This document shows positions 32,393 through 46,051 of a stretch of 64,000 nucleotides of DNA, one piece after another. Origin of the DNA: Filosporella fistucella (taxonomy: Eukaryota > Ascomycota > Leotiomycetes > Helotiales). The position numbers and the translations under genes are program-made. A model generated the notes under the pieces. The model was not told the DNA's origin and made no database searches. It was given only the letters and a program-made list of their open reading frames with translations. The number at the start of each line of letters is the position of its first letter. Position 1 is the stretch's first letter. The stretch lies in assembly GCA_030077755.1 (NCBI GenBank), contig JAQJZZ010000010.1, positions 1,488,001 to 1,552,000 on the forward strand, written 5' to 3'.

Positions 32393-33052
32393 CTAGAAGC
32401 CAGTTCCATTCACCGCACCGGCGCTGGCGCCGCTTTCACAACTCATTTGACTGCACTGAGACTCCAGATTTGGCATTGTTATATTGACAGCTTTTGTTGC
32501 CGTGGATGCTGCAATCCACAGTTGCCCGATTGCAGGGAGTACCGTACAGCATCGGTTGAAATTGACTGCTGTTGTAGCGCTTTGTGTCGACATCGTTCCG
32601 TTCTTGACATTGGCTAGATTGCTGACGATACTTGGGAAATTGCCCATCAAAACTTTGCCGGCATTTACGCCAGACATGGGAAGTGCTGTGACTTTCACTA
32701 AATTCATGAGTGAGTTTTTACAAGCTGGTAAACAACTAAAGCTCAAGTACATACTCAGAGTTGCAAGTTGTACAGGTTCATCTTTTGCAAATACAATCGC
32801 TGCCTGGAGTTTCGTATCGTCGGTAGGATTGTTGAGGTAGTCGTTGACTGTGTTGACGGACGTTGCCCAATTCTCAATCGAATTTTTGACGTCTGTTGCG
32901 GTAGGAGGAGTGGCAGGTTTGAGAAGTCGAGGCGCTGCAGCTTTGGGAGACGCAGTAGATGTTGCTTTCACACTGGCACCCGCTCTGGTAGGGGTAGTAG
33001 CAGAAAGAGCAGTGCTAGCGAACAGGAAACAGATGATTTTTAAGAAATGCAT
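32393..33052 (-). CDS. Small secreted protein, function unknown
   Basis: Start at 33052 gives a clear signal peptide (MHFLKIICFLFASTALSA). As an uninterrupted frame the protein is 219 residues; the mature N-terminus is Ala/Thr/Ser/Pro-rich, followed by a helical region resembling small secreted fungal proteins with the motif DEPVQLATLS. A probable hidden intron (32758-32702 region: GTATGT donor directly after CTGA and a TTTAG acceptor 57 nt later) would be removed without changing frame and would delete MYLSFSCLPACKNSLMNLV. Several Cys remain near the C-terminus (NRCC, SQCSQMSC). Secretion is well supported; function is not. Confidence 0.65.
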   Translation of the reverse strand: MHFLKIICFLFASTALSATTPTRAGASVKATSTASPKAAAPRLLKPATPPTATDVKNSIENWATSVNTVNDYLNNPTDDTKLQAAIVFAKDEPVQLATLSMYLSFSCLPACKNSLMNLVKVTALPMSGVNAGKVLMGNFPSIVSNLANVKNGTMSTQSATTAVNFNRCCTVLPAIGQLWIAASTATKAVNITMPNLESQCSQMSCESGASAGAVNGTGF

Positions 33053-34447
33053 CTTAAAAGATATTTTGAGAGACCTTGAGTGGGTTGGGAGAACCACAAC
33101 TGATTTCGAGCTCCAGGCTCAAAAAAGGGTATAAAAACGAAGAACTAGAAAACAAAGCTTGGGTATCATGAAGTACTAGCTTCTCCTGGATCGAGCAAAC
33201 GGTTTCGATAGAATGATAAAGCTCGATCAATGTACGTTCAGAGAACGAGGCAAGATACTTGTATGGTGCTTGACCTGGTTAAAGAGACCGACAGATGAAG
33301 TCAAATCGTGCTTACCAGAGCACGCTTGTTGCGGGGCATTGGGGATCTTTGGGACGTGAAGGTTTGTCAGGGAAGTCAGCGATACGAACCTTAGTTGAAG
33401 ACAAACTTTCCGCAGTAGACATGATGCCTCAAATGCCTATGAATATGCTAAATGCTAGTGTAAACGTGACTAGCGTGGCAATGGTGGGGATGAATGTTTC
33501 AAAACAAAAGGTTCGACCTGTAACACTATTCAAGCACAGTCATTGAGCATTCCCCAATTGACAGTCAAGATTAAAGAGTTCATCTCATATCCGATACGAT
33601 GCGATGTGATGTGATGAGAGCTCATGCGATTTGATTTGACTGATCGTCATGTTGTGAGAAGACATTGCTGGGAAGAAGGGCAGAGAACAGTGTCTCTCTC
33701 CATAGCTGAAAATCCTCTTTCCTGCAATTAATAGTGTGACACTTGCCGGCTCGACAAATAGTGGAAACTCTGACACATTGAAAGAAGCAAGAACAAATTG
33801 AACGCTGGAATAAAAGGCCAACATTGAAACCTGTATCTGCGATATTTCAGCCTCGACAATCTTTTTGACAGGGCAAAATTTTTGGCACATCCTGATACCA
33901 CTTTCAAACCTCAAAGCAAACACACGAAGAAGAGGAAGAATCGGCTGAAGTTTTTCGGCCGTACGGTACAATCCTGTGTTCAGCACACACGTTGCGAGCT
34001 CCAAAGAAAGTCAACTCAGTTCATTCGAGGTCTTCTAGATAAGAGTTCGCCGCTAATGTGGGCAATTATGAACAGAGACCGAAGCACTGATGTTTTCGAG
34101 CAAGAATGTTGCAAAAACAGGGCCAAAGGAAAAGAAAAGATGGTGGGGAGAAGGACTGATCTCGACTGAAGGAGCAAGACGCGCTGACGGATTGGCAGCC
34201 CGGATTTAGTTCGATCATGTGACTTCGAGTTTCTTCCGCCGCACCTCGGCAGCGGTCTTCGGAATCTGCTTGTGGTAGCATAGCTGCACTATTTGCTCGT
34301 TGTAAAAGATCTTCATTTCTTGTGACTTATGTACAGTGAATTTGTTATTTATAAATCGAATCGTGAGTAAGTCTGCTTGTTGTCATATGTATATAATCTG
34401 CCTAGCACCCCCCAAATGCTCACTCACTCTCCAAAAATTACTTGGGA
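33053..34447. other. Intergenic, no gene supported
   Basis: About 1.4 kb between two minus-strand genes. Open frames at 33295-33546 (plus) and 33585-34004 (minus) lack domains, signal peptides and splice support. Confidence 0.5.
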
Positions 34448-36747
<2,300 letters not shown>

Positions 36748-39253
36748 GATTGGATGTATCAAGAGAGAGCCAAATGATGTGACGTTGAAGGAAGTAGTGG
36801 TGAGTGATGAGAAGAAAGTTGAAGGAATGGTGTCCATCTTGACTTTATATCAAAATGCCGCTTATAGAAGAATGCTTTCTGGGACAGTATCTCCGTACTT
36901 TCGGATGATGGAATTCAAAGTATGGCCGACTCTTCGCCGCCGCTATGCTCAGTCAAAATGCACCAGCGCGATCATACCGGTCAAATTCGCTCTCCTGCCT
37001 GTCTACCTGCGCATGAATAAGCCCGAGTTGTGATGAATATTCACTGCTCGCCGTGCAGACACCCCTCTCCCTTCCGCGAAGGCGCGAGAATAGTTCAAGG
37101 TCTACTAAACTGACCCAGGCAGGCGCAAGATGAAGTTCTCCGGTAGGAGGTGGGAAGTAAACTCAAACTTGGATGATCTCAGAAAGCGCGGAGGCATCAG
37201 AACGTATTTGGTAGTCAATCCCGAATGAGGCGTGCATGCTCCGTGCCTGCTAACTTTCTCTGGGGCGAGGAGGAAGTACGGCAGGGAGGATGAGGAAACT
37301 CGATTGGTGATCCTTGAAGTGTCCGAACAGTCGATTATAGGATGTTTCCAACGACTTTATCGTTGTTGTGTCGAGGTGTTGTGGAGTCGAAGATTCACGC
37401 TCTGTGATTTGGAAGCACATGCCATGGCCATGTCATTCGAGAAGGTCAGGCTGAGCGTGTGAAACAACAATCCCAGCTGCACCTATACCTTCTGACTCGG
37501 CTACTTTGCAGGTCACCAAACCTGGCCCAGAGTTGTTTAATTGACAACAATAATATTTCGAACGCATGATTTTTGACACTACACACTCTCTCCTTGATTC
37601 ATCTCCTCCGGCATCCTTCATTGCGGGAACCCCACAAAGCCTCACATCTCCTATCGGTCCGTCCCATGTATACTCATCTGTATGTACAGGTACTTGGACC
37701 TTTTGGTACCTTTCTCGTTGTGCAAGTGTCCACCCCCGCCTTGAATTAAGCACCAATAACCCCGCATCAGCACCCCGGACTCCAGCCGTGGAAGCAGAAG
37801 CATGTTTTTCTGCCGGCATGACATGGCCAGGCCGAGCACGAGTTTGAGAAGCTAATTTTGACCTGTCAAGCTGCAAGTACACATCATATACATACACTCA
37901 CATATATTATTCATCTTATAACAGGGTGGAAGAATTGTAGCTCCGAAGTACGACCTTGAGGCTTGTTAGCTTCCAGGGGAAGAGGAGAGACACAGAGCAT
38001 TCATTGATCGTGGCTTTGGCATATGACAGCGGCCACTGCCATGTCCCGCTGAGGGGCTGTATCGGCAGAAGGGCTGTTTGTACTGAGAATGAACGCTCAG
38101 GCATGGCCTGTGAATATGGGGCTTGGAATACAATTTCGATTGGTCTCTATGATTTGACAGATATTGGAGACGAGCTTCAAGGATGAAGGAAAAGTGTAGA
38201 ATCTGGTGTGTTAACTCTTGGGACAGCAATGATGGTGCTGCTGTTCCACCACGAAATATGCGTATTCCTCATCCCTTTCAAACACGTTAATGCACCATCA
38301 GTGATTGTCTTTCGAGATTGTAGTCATTGCATCTTGCGAGATTCTCACATCATTCAGGAGAACATCATGGGTTAGAGCACCAGAATAATGAACTCAAGGC
38401 AAGGATGCCCACTACCCAAGATCCATGCCTTTATCTTAATCCTCGGGCCACTGCTCTCGAGTACCTTGAGCGGCAGTCAAATGTTGGAGTGTGCAGGCGA
38501 CAGCCCAAATCATGGCACAAATACCCAACCAATTTGTGAACACATATCGAAGCCTTGAACATAGAAAGACCGAAGGCGTACCCGTCAATGCATGAGAGAA
38601 AGCCCTCGTCATCACTGCTGCTCCGCTTGTCCACACACCATCGATCCACCCATTCTCTGCCACTGCAATGATCCTCGTTGTTTGAATTCGATATGTAGGC
38701 AAGTTACGGTTTGTCCCTAACCTCATAGGCCAACGGCCATCGGTAACGAAGTGGAATGTAACGCCTTCAGTACACTCGTCCACCGAACTCAGCCTTTGAC
38801 AGCGAATTCAGGCTTCGTGAGGACCGATCCCTCTGAGATGTGTCGATCGGAAATTGACATCATAAGATACCTGCGAAGGTTGATGGCTCCATGGAACGAT
38901 CGAACTGCCTCAACAATCAACCTCACAACACGAGGCTGGAGGGATCACTGGGCACACATCTGTTGTTGAAGAAAAGAGAAATCTTGCGCCGAGAAATTAT
39001 TTTTGACTGGAGCTAAGGCGGGGCGCGCTAGTATTTTTGTGAGCTAACCCGATATGATCTAGCTGATTTCATTTTATGTTCAACTTCGAGTTGCCTGACA
39101 ACCTGGATTCACGATTCACATTTTCATACGTAGAGAAGCATCACGCCCAAGGTCCTGTTGCGCCTTCATCCTTTCCCCCTTGGAGTATTCTTGAAGACAT
39201 TTGGCCTCTCCAGTTCACCCTCCTTTACGATCACCGCTATCACTACCGCCATC
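36748..39253. other. Long intergenic stretch, no gene supported
   Basis: 2.5 kb between the glucoamylase and SNU66 genes, which are divergent, so it contains both promoters. A 154-codon minus-strand frame at 37433-37897 and frames at 37956-38186 and 38436-38783 were inspected; none shows a domain, signal peptide or splice pattern. Confidence 0.45.
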
Positions 39254-41275
39254 ATGTCTGACGCCATGTCCATCGAGGAGACGAACCGCATCCGGATATC
39301 TCTTGGTATGAAACCATTACCAGTTCCCGGAGCCGCAGGTCCAGTTTTCAAAGAAGCTTCTTCTGCACCGGCTGAAGAAGTAGGAAGCACTCTCGAATCA
39401 CGGCAAGCTGAAGGATATGACAATTATCGCAAGCTACAGGAAGCTGAAGAAGCTAAAAGGAAACGCGAGGCTAAAGCTGAAGCCATCAAAAAGGCACGCG
39501 ATGCAGCAAAGCGATTTTCGAAGTTAGAGGGCAAGGGCTTGGGTGATGCAGACGATAATGAGGATCTGAATGCCAGAGACTGGCTGATAAAGCAGAAAAG
39601 GCGCCAAAAAGAGATTGAAAAGGCCAGGAAGAAAGCCAAGGAATTAGCTGATGCTGAGGCTGCTTTGGAATACACTGCGAAAGATTTGGCAGGTGTGAAA
39701 GTCGGCCATGAACTGGAAACCTTTCACGAGGGCGAAGATCAGGTCTTAACACTGAAGGACACTACGATCGATGAGAATGAGGAGGAAGGCGACGAGCTTG
39801 AGAACCTCGAATTACGTGAGAGGGAACGACTCCACGAGAAACTTGAGTTGAAGAAGAAGAAACCTGTTTATGATCCGAACGATGTAGATGACGAGACTGG
39901 CGAAAAGAGCATATTAGCTCACTATGATGAAGAGATCGATGGGAAGAAGAAGAAGCGGTTTACTCTAGACGGAATGGGCAGTACTACCGAAGCCGTCATG
40001 GAAGGTGCCTCTGCGCGAAAGATCAAACCCCAGTCCATCAGTTTAGATATTCTGAGTAAGCTATTCGTGTCGCTGTCATCGCATTTTGCTAACATATATA
40101 CAGAAGATGAACCAAAATCTGACTACTTAGAGTTCTCAGACATAAAAATAAAGAAATCAAAAAAAAAGAAGGCTAAATCCACTCGTCAGAAAGCGGTCGA
40201 TGAAGATGACATATTCCCAGTCGCAGAGACGACTCCAGACCAGGATATCAATTCTATGGAAATTGATCAAGCACAGCCTACAAAAAAACGAACCTACGAA
40301 GACATATCTTTTGTCGATGACGAGGAACTTCAGGCATCCCTAGCAGCCCAGCGCAGAAACGCCCTGAAGAAACGCCAAAAGTTTCGACCAGAAGATCTTG
40401 CTCAACGTATGCGGGAAGAAGCTTCAGCAACCCCTGCGGGCGAAGATGAAACGGAGGAAGTGGGTGGCCTTGTCATTGACGAGACATCCGAATTTGTGGC
40501 AAATCTACAAAAACCTACAGCGCCCGAACGGAAACGAAGATCAACTTCCCGCCAAGCTGAGGCTGTAACAACGATGGGTGATGACTCCGATGAAGAAGGC
40601 GACGTTGACATGGAGCGATCATACGCGAATATTGAGGACGAAGAGGATTTACTTGCTCGTATGAAGCGGGAGAATACCAGCGAAGACATCACAAATACAG
40701 GTCTGGAAGAAGAGGCAACACTTGATCGTGGCCTGGGTTCTACATTGAAGCTACTCAAGGAGAGAGGTATTATCAAGACGGCGGAATCTGGAGATTTGAA
40801 TGCAATTTTCAGACAAAAGCAATTGTTTTTGGCTGAGAAGCAAAGACGAGAAGCCGACGCTGAACGCAAAGCACGCTCACAAAGAGAAAGGGATCGTGCG
40901 ACTGGCCGCCTCGATCGAATGTCCGCTCGCGATAAGGAAGAGTATGCTCGGTCGCAGAATACCTTCCGTGACCAGGTAGAATCACGTCAACTTGCTGAGC
41001 ATTTCAACAAAGAGTATAAACCCAATGTGGAGCTCAAATACATCGATGATTTCGGTCGAAATATGAACCAGAAGGAGGCTTTCAAGCACCTTTCTCATCA
41101 ATTCCACGGTAAAGGCAGTGGAAAGCAAAAGACTGAGAAGATGTTGAAGAAAATCGAAGACGAGAAGCGGAAGCTTGCTCAATCAGCCCTCGACGGAAGC
41201 CAAATAGGTGGCATGAGCAACGCTACCGCTCAGCAGCGAAAGAAGCAAGGGCAGGCCGGTGTCAGATTGGCATAA
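39254..41275 (+). CDS. SNU66: SART1/Snu66 component of the U4/U6.U5 tri-snRNP
   Basis: Nuclear pre-mRNA splicing factor of 657 residues. The N-terminus SIEETNRIRISLGMKPLPV is the SART1-family signature, followed by long Lys/Glu-rich helices, NARDWLIKQKRRQKEIEK and YTAKDLAGVKVGHELETFHEGEDQVLTLKDTTI. C-terminal landmarks are GLGSTLKLLKERGII, NVELKYIDDFGRNMNQKEAFKHLSHQFHGKGSGKQKTEKMLKKIEDEKRKL. The frame reads straight through a 48-bp intron at 40056-40103 (GTAAGC...TGCTAACA...ACAG) that has no stop; removal joins SLDIL to KDEPKSDYLEFSD. The ATG at 39254 is used because the upstream in-frame extension is not conserved in character. It is expected to be constitutive. Confidence 0.93.
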   Translation: MSDAMSIEETNRIRISLGMKPLPVPGAAGPVFKEASSAPAEEVGSTLESRQAEGYDNYRKLQEAEEAKRKREAKAEAIKKARDAAKRFSKLEGKGLGDADDNEDLNARDWLIKQKRRQKEIEKARKKAKELADAEAALEYTAKDLAGVKVGHELETFHEGEDQVLTLKDTTIDENEEEGDELENLELRERERLHEKLELKKKKPVYDPNDVDDETGEKSILAHYDEEIDGKKKKRFTLDGMGSTTEAVMEGASARKIKPQSISLDILSKLFVSLSSHFANIYTEDEPKSDYLEFSDIKIKKSKKKKAKSTRQKAVDEDDIFPVAETTPDQDINSMEIDQAQPTKKRTYEDISFVDDEELQASLAAQRRNALKKRQKFRPEDLAQRMREEASATPAGEDETEEVGGLVIDETSEFVANLQKPTAPERKRRSTSRQAEAVTTMGDDSDEEGDVDMERSYANIEDEEDLLARMKRENTSEDITNTGLEEEATLDRGLGSTLKLLKERGIIKTAESGDLNAIFRQKQLFLAEKQRREADAERKARSQRERDRATGRLDRMSARDKEEYARSQNTFRDQVESRQLAEHFNKEYKPNVELKYIDDFGRNMNQKEAFKHLSHQFHGKGSGKQKTEKMLKKIEDEKRKLAQSALDGSQIGGMSNATAQQRKKQGQAGVRLA

Positions 41276-42421
41276 GTTAGTGAAGACGATTTCCTCTGGC
41301 ATAAAGGTGCAACCTCCTCATACCTTGTATTTAGAATTACCTAATGCTGACAATTTTATCAAAGACTGGAAAGGTTGCCACCATGTCGTGAAACCTCATT
41401 CTGATTTGAAAGCAACATGGTAAGCGTATTTCTATCATCGTCCTTAGACCCGTGCAAGGTGATTGATTCACCATCCTCTAAAGTGATATATGTAACCTTT
41501 TCCCCGTGATGAACAACCTTCTATGCCATGCTCTCGGCGGAGTAAGGATACTCTGATCGTTTACCGGAATCAAGATGCTCACTTTTGGAGGGGATATTCA
41601 TTCCTTATTTGTGTGGAGTCCGCGTTTGGTAGGTAGGGTATTCAGTTTTGGGTCTACAAAAATGCAGTAAATGTTAAACTTTATAGCATATTTAAAACCT
41701 CTAAATAACAATGCTCCACTCATTTACAGCCGTTGATCAACTTCAAGGCCCATAGATTCCAGTCCACCATTTTTCAGTGCTGTCATATAGAGCCGAAGCT
41801 TGAGAAATTTTGATTAAGACCTCACACTTAGAAGATAACGCGCTTTTATTCACACACACTCACAAGGAAAAGAGACCAATCTAAACACTAGACGAGGTAT
41901 TTTGAACATCACCTGCAGGCGATACTCTCAACGATATGCCAGTGCTAATCTGCTGACTCATGAAGACGCCGGAGACAGTTTTATCCGCCCGATCCATATT
42001 TCAGGGGTTCTTACTTGATGAAAGGGCATCACTCCCCATCAATTCTGTACACTTGCATCTCAGAACTCTTCCTAGTCTACTACTTTCTTTCTATCCTCTA
42101 TTCAGTAGATTTTTTTAGCCAGCCGTGTTTAAGCGTCAGCCCTCGAGTTGATTGCACATTCCTTCAAAAGCGTCCTGCCTTTTCCCTATCATGCATTTTA
42201 TACTCCCCGCAGCGTAGTGTAAGAGGCTCTAGAATAGTATGTAAGACATGGTAGTCGAGAATTATGTTTGCTAATATCTCTAGTCTCATTGCTATCCCCT
42301 CGATAATCACATCGAATCGAAGTCGCTTCCGGCAAAGTTTTCTTGACCTATCGGCGAATCTGCCACGTGATATATTCTCATATCATATCGAGGTGGAGGA
42401 AGCCTTCATGACTTCATCACC
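41276..42421. other. Intergenic, no gene supported
   Basis: About 1.15 kb between two rightward genes. The second half is pyrimidine-rich (about 42060-42200), typical of a fungal promoter or leader. No other feature. Confidence 0.5.
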
Positions 42422-43678
42422 ATGAAAGAGCAAGCTCTGGATCTTCCGGACTTCTTGCACAATTCACCCTATCTCCCAACACTGGGATCAACGCCCTACG
42501 AATGGGAGAATCAACCTCCTCAACCGAAGCCGACTATTCGTCAAATACTGCGATCCAAACCAGCACGGATTGCAATCATTGTATTTCTTTCTTTCTGCGG
42601 TTTGTTGTATATGCGAAGTTATATTCGCCATAAGCAAGTGCTTGATCGCCTTACAGGTCCAGCATGTTTTTTCAAGGATCCTATTGTGCCGACATATTCT
42701 TACATGGCCGGTGATGTCGACTGGTCGAAATACGCTTATGCTCTTTATGCTACAGATGCCGAGTGCCTCTGCAACGCCGTCATGTTATTCGAGATTCTGC
42801 ATCGTCTTAGTAGTAGGGCGGAAAGGTTATTACTATATCCAAATACATTCGTACTCGACATGACAAGCCCTGAAGCTGGCTTGCTTTTGAAGGCGAGGGA
42901 TATGTACGGGGTCAAGCTTGCCCCAGTTCAAATCCAGCATGTAAATAAAGCTTCATGTATGGTTCTCCACTCTTACCTTAAGACAAAAGCTAATTTACCA
43001 GACCCTGGTCCAAATTGGGCTGAGAGTTATACTAAACTTCTCGCCTTCAACCAGACTCAGTATGAACGTGTTGTGGTATTAGATTCCGACTCGACAATTT
43101 TACAAACTATGGATGAACTATTTTTCATACCCGAAGTTCCAGCAGCAATGCCACACGCTTACTGGCTCTCAAAGCCAACTCTAAGTTCCCATATAATGGT
43201 CATCAAACCATCCACCACAGATCTTTCTCGCGTGGAAACGGCAATCAAAACTACAGCTCGTAAAGGAGTCTACGATATGGAAATCATGAACAGGTTATAT
43301 GGGAAAGACTGTGTGGTCCTGCCACACCGTCAGTACGCCTTGCTGACTGGAGAATTCCGATCAGACGACCATAAACATTACCACGACGGGGAGGATATAG
43401 AATTCAATCCAGAGGCATCAATAGATGATGCAAAATTCGTACATTTCTCCGATCATCCGCTTCCCAAACCCTGGGAAGCAACAGAAGAGCAGATTGCGAA
43501 GCTTGCCCCGCAGTGCGTGCAAGACGGAGGCTGGTTACCGAATTGTAAGATGAGGGATATCTGGCTAGACTTATATAACGATTTTCGGAGTCGCAGACAG
43601 GTAATGTTGACGAGGAATGTTGGGTTTCGCTTGCTAATTCGAGTTAGAGGGTATGTGGGTGAGGAGAAAGCTGGCTGA
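42422..43678 (+). CDS. GT8-like glycosyltransferase (Gnt1-type, type II membrane protein)
   Basis: Intronless gene of 418 residues. A cytoplasmic tail of about 46 residues precedes one transmembrane anchor (about 47-64, IAIIVFLSFCGLLYM), with the catalytic domain in the Golgi lumen. VDWSKYAYALYATDAECLCNAVMLFEILHRL and RAERLLLYP begin the glycogenin-like fold, YTKLLAFNQTQYERVVVLDSDSTILQTMDELFF carries the metal-binding DSD (221-223), and YDMEIMNRLYG with HFSDHPLPKPW completes the domain. Fungal relatives are annotated as N-acetylglucosaminyltransferase Gnt1; donor and acceptor here are inferred from that similarity only. Confidence 0.9.
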   Translation: MKEQALDLPDFLHNSPYLPTLGSTPYEWENQPPQPKPTIRQILRSKPARIAIIVFLSFCGLLYMRSYIRHKQVLDRLTGPACFFKDPIVPTYSYMAGDVDWSKYAYALYATDAECLCNAVMLFEILHRLSSRAERLLLYPNTFVLDMTSPEAGLLLKARDMYGVKLAPVQIQHVNKASCMVLHSYLKTKANLPDPGPNWAESYTKLLAFNQTQYERVVVLDSDSTILQTMDELFFIPEVPAAMPHAYWLSKPTLSSHIMVIKPSTTDLSRVETAIKTTARKGVYDMEIMNRLYGKDCVVLPHRQYALLTGEFRSDDHKHYHDGEDIEFNPEASIDDAKFVHFSDHPLPKPWEATEEQIAKLAPQCVQDGGWLPNCKMRDIWLDLYNDFRSRRQVMLTRNVGFRLLIRVRGYVGEEKAG

Positions 43679-43800
43679 GTGAGCCAATTTGTTGTTATAT
43701 ATCCTTGAGGCAATTGAGCCCCACTGTTCTATTACTTGGATAGATCAGATCTCACGAGTAGAGAAAGCAAAACTCGCCTGTTCGAGTCTCATGAAGCAAA

Positions 43801-43819
43801 CGCCCTCGAGTTGAGGGCG
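43801..43819 (+). other. GC-rich hairpin downstream of the GT8 gene
   Basis: CGCCCTC-GAGTT-GAGGGCG is a perfect 7-bp stem with a 5-base loop, 122 bp after the stop. In a fungus it would be a 3'-UTR structure rather than a terminator. Confidence 0.5.
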
Positions 43820-43945
43820 ATTACACGATGCAAAATACATAGTGATAATCATTCGTAACTAACATTTAAATGGTTATTAATACTTCTATCCACTTCAGCC
43901 CTCACTCAGGTTTGTTGAATCACTAGCCTGAACAGATTCTTTTCA

Positions 43946-44161
43946 CTAAGCAATTGTTACATGTGATATTGTCATGCGCGGTTGGGTTTTCGTCTTGACA
44001 AGGTTTACATGTTTCTGCGAATTTCTGCTTCTCGTCTCAGCTCTTGAGACCTCGTCTAGAGATTTGCGTCTTTGTCTAACAGCAATGTTAGTTGGCTCCG
44101 GAACTGAAAGTCCTTGTCCAGCAAAATTGTAGAGAAACAACGTAAGCAAGAAGAGTTTCAT
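43946..44161 (-). CDS. Possible small secreted protein
   Basis: A 71-codon frame begins with a plausible signal peptide (MKLFLLTLFLYNFAGQGLS) and continues with a basic, Ser/Thr-rich chain containing the dibasic run RQRRK. There is no cysteine and no family. The short length and the lack of other evidence leave it tentative; an unlisted downstream exon is possible. Confidence 0.35.
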   Translation of the reverse strand: MKLFLLTLFLYNFAGQGLSVPEPTNIAVRQRRKSLDEVSRAETRSRNSQKHVNLVKTKTQPRMTISHVTIA

Positions 44162-46051
44162 GTTGAAACTTGATGACCTGAGTTAATTCTCTTCAGGTGA
44201 GGTTGAACCTGGAGTGAAAGTAGAAATTGTGTTGTATTTGTATTATTGTCACCACGTCTAGAATCTTACCATCAGTCTGTATGGGATTGACATTGTCGGT
44301 GCACAACTTTTGTCGATGCATTTCAGCAAACCACATTTGAAATTCCCATGTTAGATAAGCTTAAGGATATTGCGCTTCTGGCTTCCAGATCGTAGGCGAC
44401 CGACCTTGTATGACCAGATCAAGGAGATTGATGTAGCGCGAGTCTAGGGCTGAAATGCAACTACACTCTAAATCGCTATTGGTCTGTCATAAACCCAGTT
44501 TTTTCTTTGGGATTATTTGCGGGGTATCTGAAGCTGGACCATGGACTATTCAGACTAACATAATGTATGTATGAAAATGGTACGTACCCAAGTATCTTGG
44601 CGAGGTATCTTCGAAAAGTCTTTTGCAGTAGGAGGCTCGGTTGGCACCAATGCCGTCGTCCCAACAGCACGGGAGACGGTCTAGATGGTGGGTACTGTAG
44701 CACAAGCTTCTGTATTAGTCTTTGGCAGAGTTTCTGCACACTGGGAGACCACACTCTTCAGCTTCATTGTCCAGATGTGTTTTTCCCACAAGGGGAATCT
44801 TTCTACAAGTGACAAATTCTTTTGCCAATTGTAGATGAAAAAAATGCATGTATATCCATGCAAGAAATCAATGGCCAACGGCTTCAGAGTGTTTCTTAAA
44901 TAATAGTCGTTTCTTTTCGCATCTCTTGTCCTGTTTAGCAACTTCCAACAAGGCGCTTCGCGAGTAATTCTGTTCCGCTATTGGGCAAACAACACCAGTT
45001 CCTGATCCAGAGCCACTTTTGAGATCACCACTAACTCTTAATGCGAATATGGAAGAATTTGGCATTTCTCTCGACGATCACGGAATATTCAAGCCTTCAG
45101 ACAGTACTCTTCAACTTTGTGGCAGAGAAGTTTTGCACCACCAGCACCTTTGCACTCCGCTGGCCATAGGACGCAATTAAGCGCAGAATATATGTCGTCC
45201 ATCTCGCTGCACACATTCAGGGGACCGAGCACGCTGTGTAATCTTTCTGGGTAGGGTTAATTGTTTATAGGTTAGAGACAATGAGGCTGAATACAACCTT
45301 ACTAAAGCCACCAGCCTCATGTGGTGAAAATCGTCTTTAAATTCAGTCAATATTCGACACTTGCTCTGATAAAACACCAAATAGCTTCGATGGATATCAC
45401 ATACGACCACAGACTATAGAGAACTAGGGATCCCGTCCGCTCTCCCATATATAAACTGTAGATCGGCAGATTAGTAGTTGAGTGGGTGACCATCAGCGAA
45501 TACCTGCTGTTGTATGTTTTTTTCTTTTGCTTTATGGTTTTGTGGAGACTTATGCAATGATGAGGTGGAGCCAAGAAATTGTGCTCAGTTCCAATTATTT
45601 TTTGGCGGTTGGCGACCAGTATGGAATATTTCAAACATGAGCCACTGGGGTTCGGGTGAAATTGAGAAACATTATTCTATCAAGAACGAATATGGTACAT
45701 TGTCATCAGAGTTAGGGCAGGGAATGAGCATCCTTCATCGGGTAATATGTTGATAGAGATGGAGGCGATGGCAAAGATCAGTGGCAGCAAGGGGCCTGTT
45801 CAACTTGGAGAAAAGATGCGATAACAGTCTCGACTCAGGTGTGAGTTGTAGAGAATATCTAAGAAGAGTTTTCTGATGTGATTCAGCATGAAGGAATCTA
45901 TTGCGGCACAAAATAGCCATGCACGTTTCCTTGCATTCGGAGTCACAATAACATTCACATCTGATGGGACTAGGTCAGTGGTTGAGTGAATCTTGGGCTT
46001 TCGTAGCCTTCCGCAGTTATACAAAGCTTCCTCTATTCATATTGTATCAGT
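44162..46051. other. Intergenic, no gene supported
   Basis: About 1.9 kb with only short frames on both strands (for example 44681-44941 minus and 45514-45753 plus), none with recognisable features. It includes the promoter of the SprT-like gene. Confidence 0.45.

Noticed and set aside
37433..37897. 154-codon minus-strand frame
   Set aside because: No recognisable motif, no homologous character and no intron structure; left as unannotated.
39166..39752. Minus-strand frames opposite SNU66
   Set aside because: Antisense shadows of a Lys/Glu-rich coding region, which often leaves long open Ser/Leu-rich frames on the other strand.
43747..43800. tRNA-like T-loop word (GTTCGAGTC)
   Set aside because: No matching acceptor stem or D-arm could be built around it.
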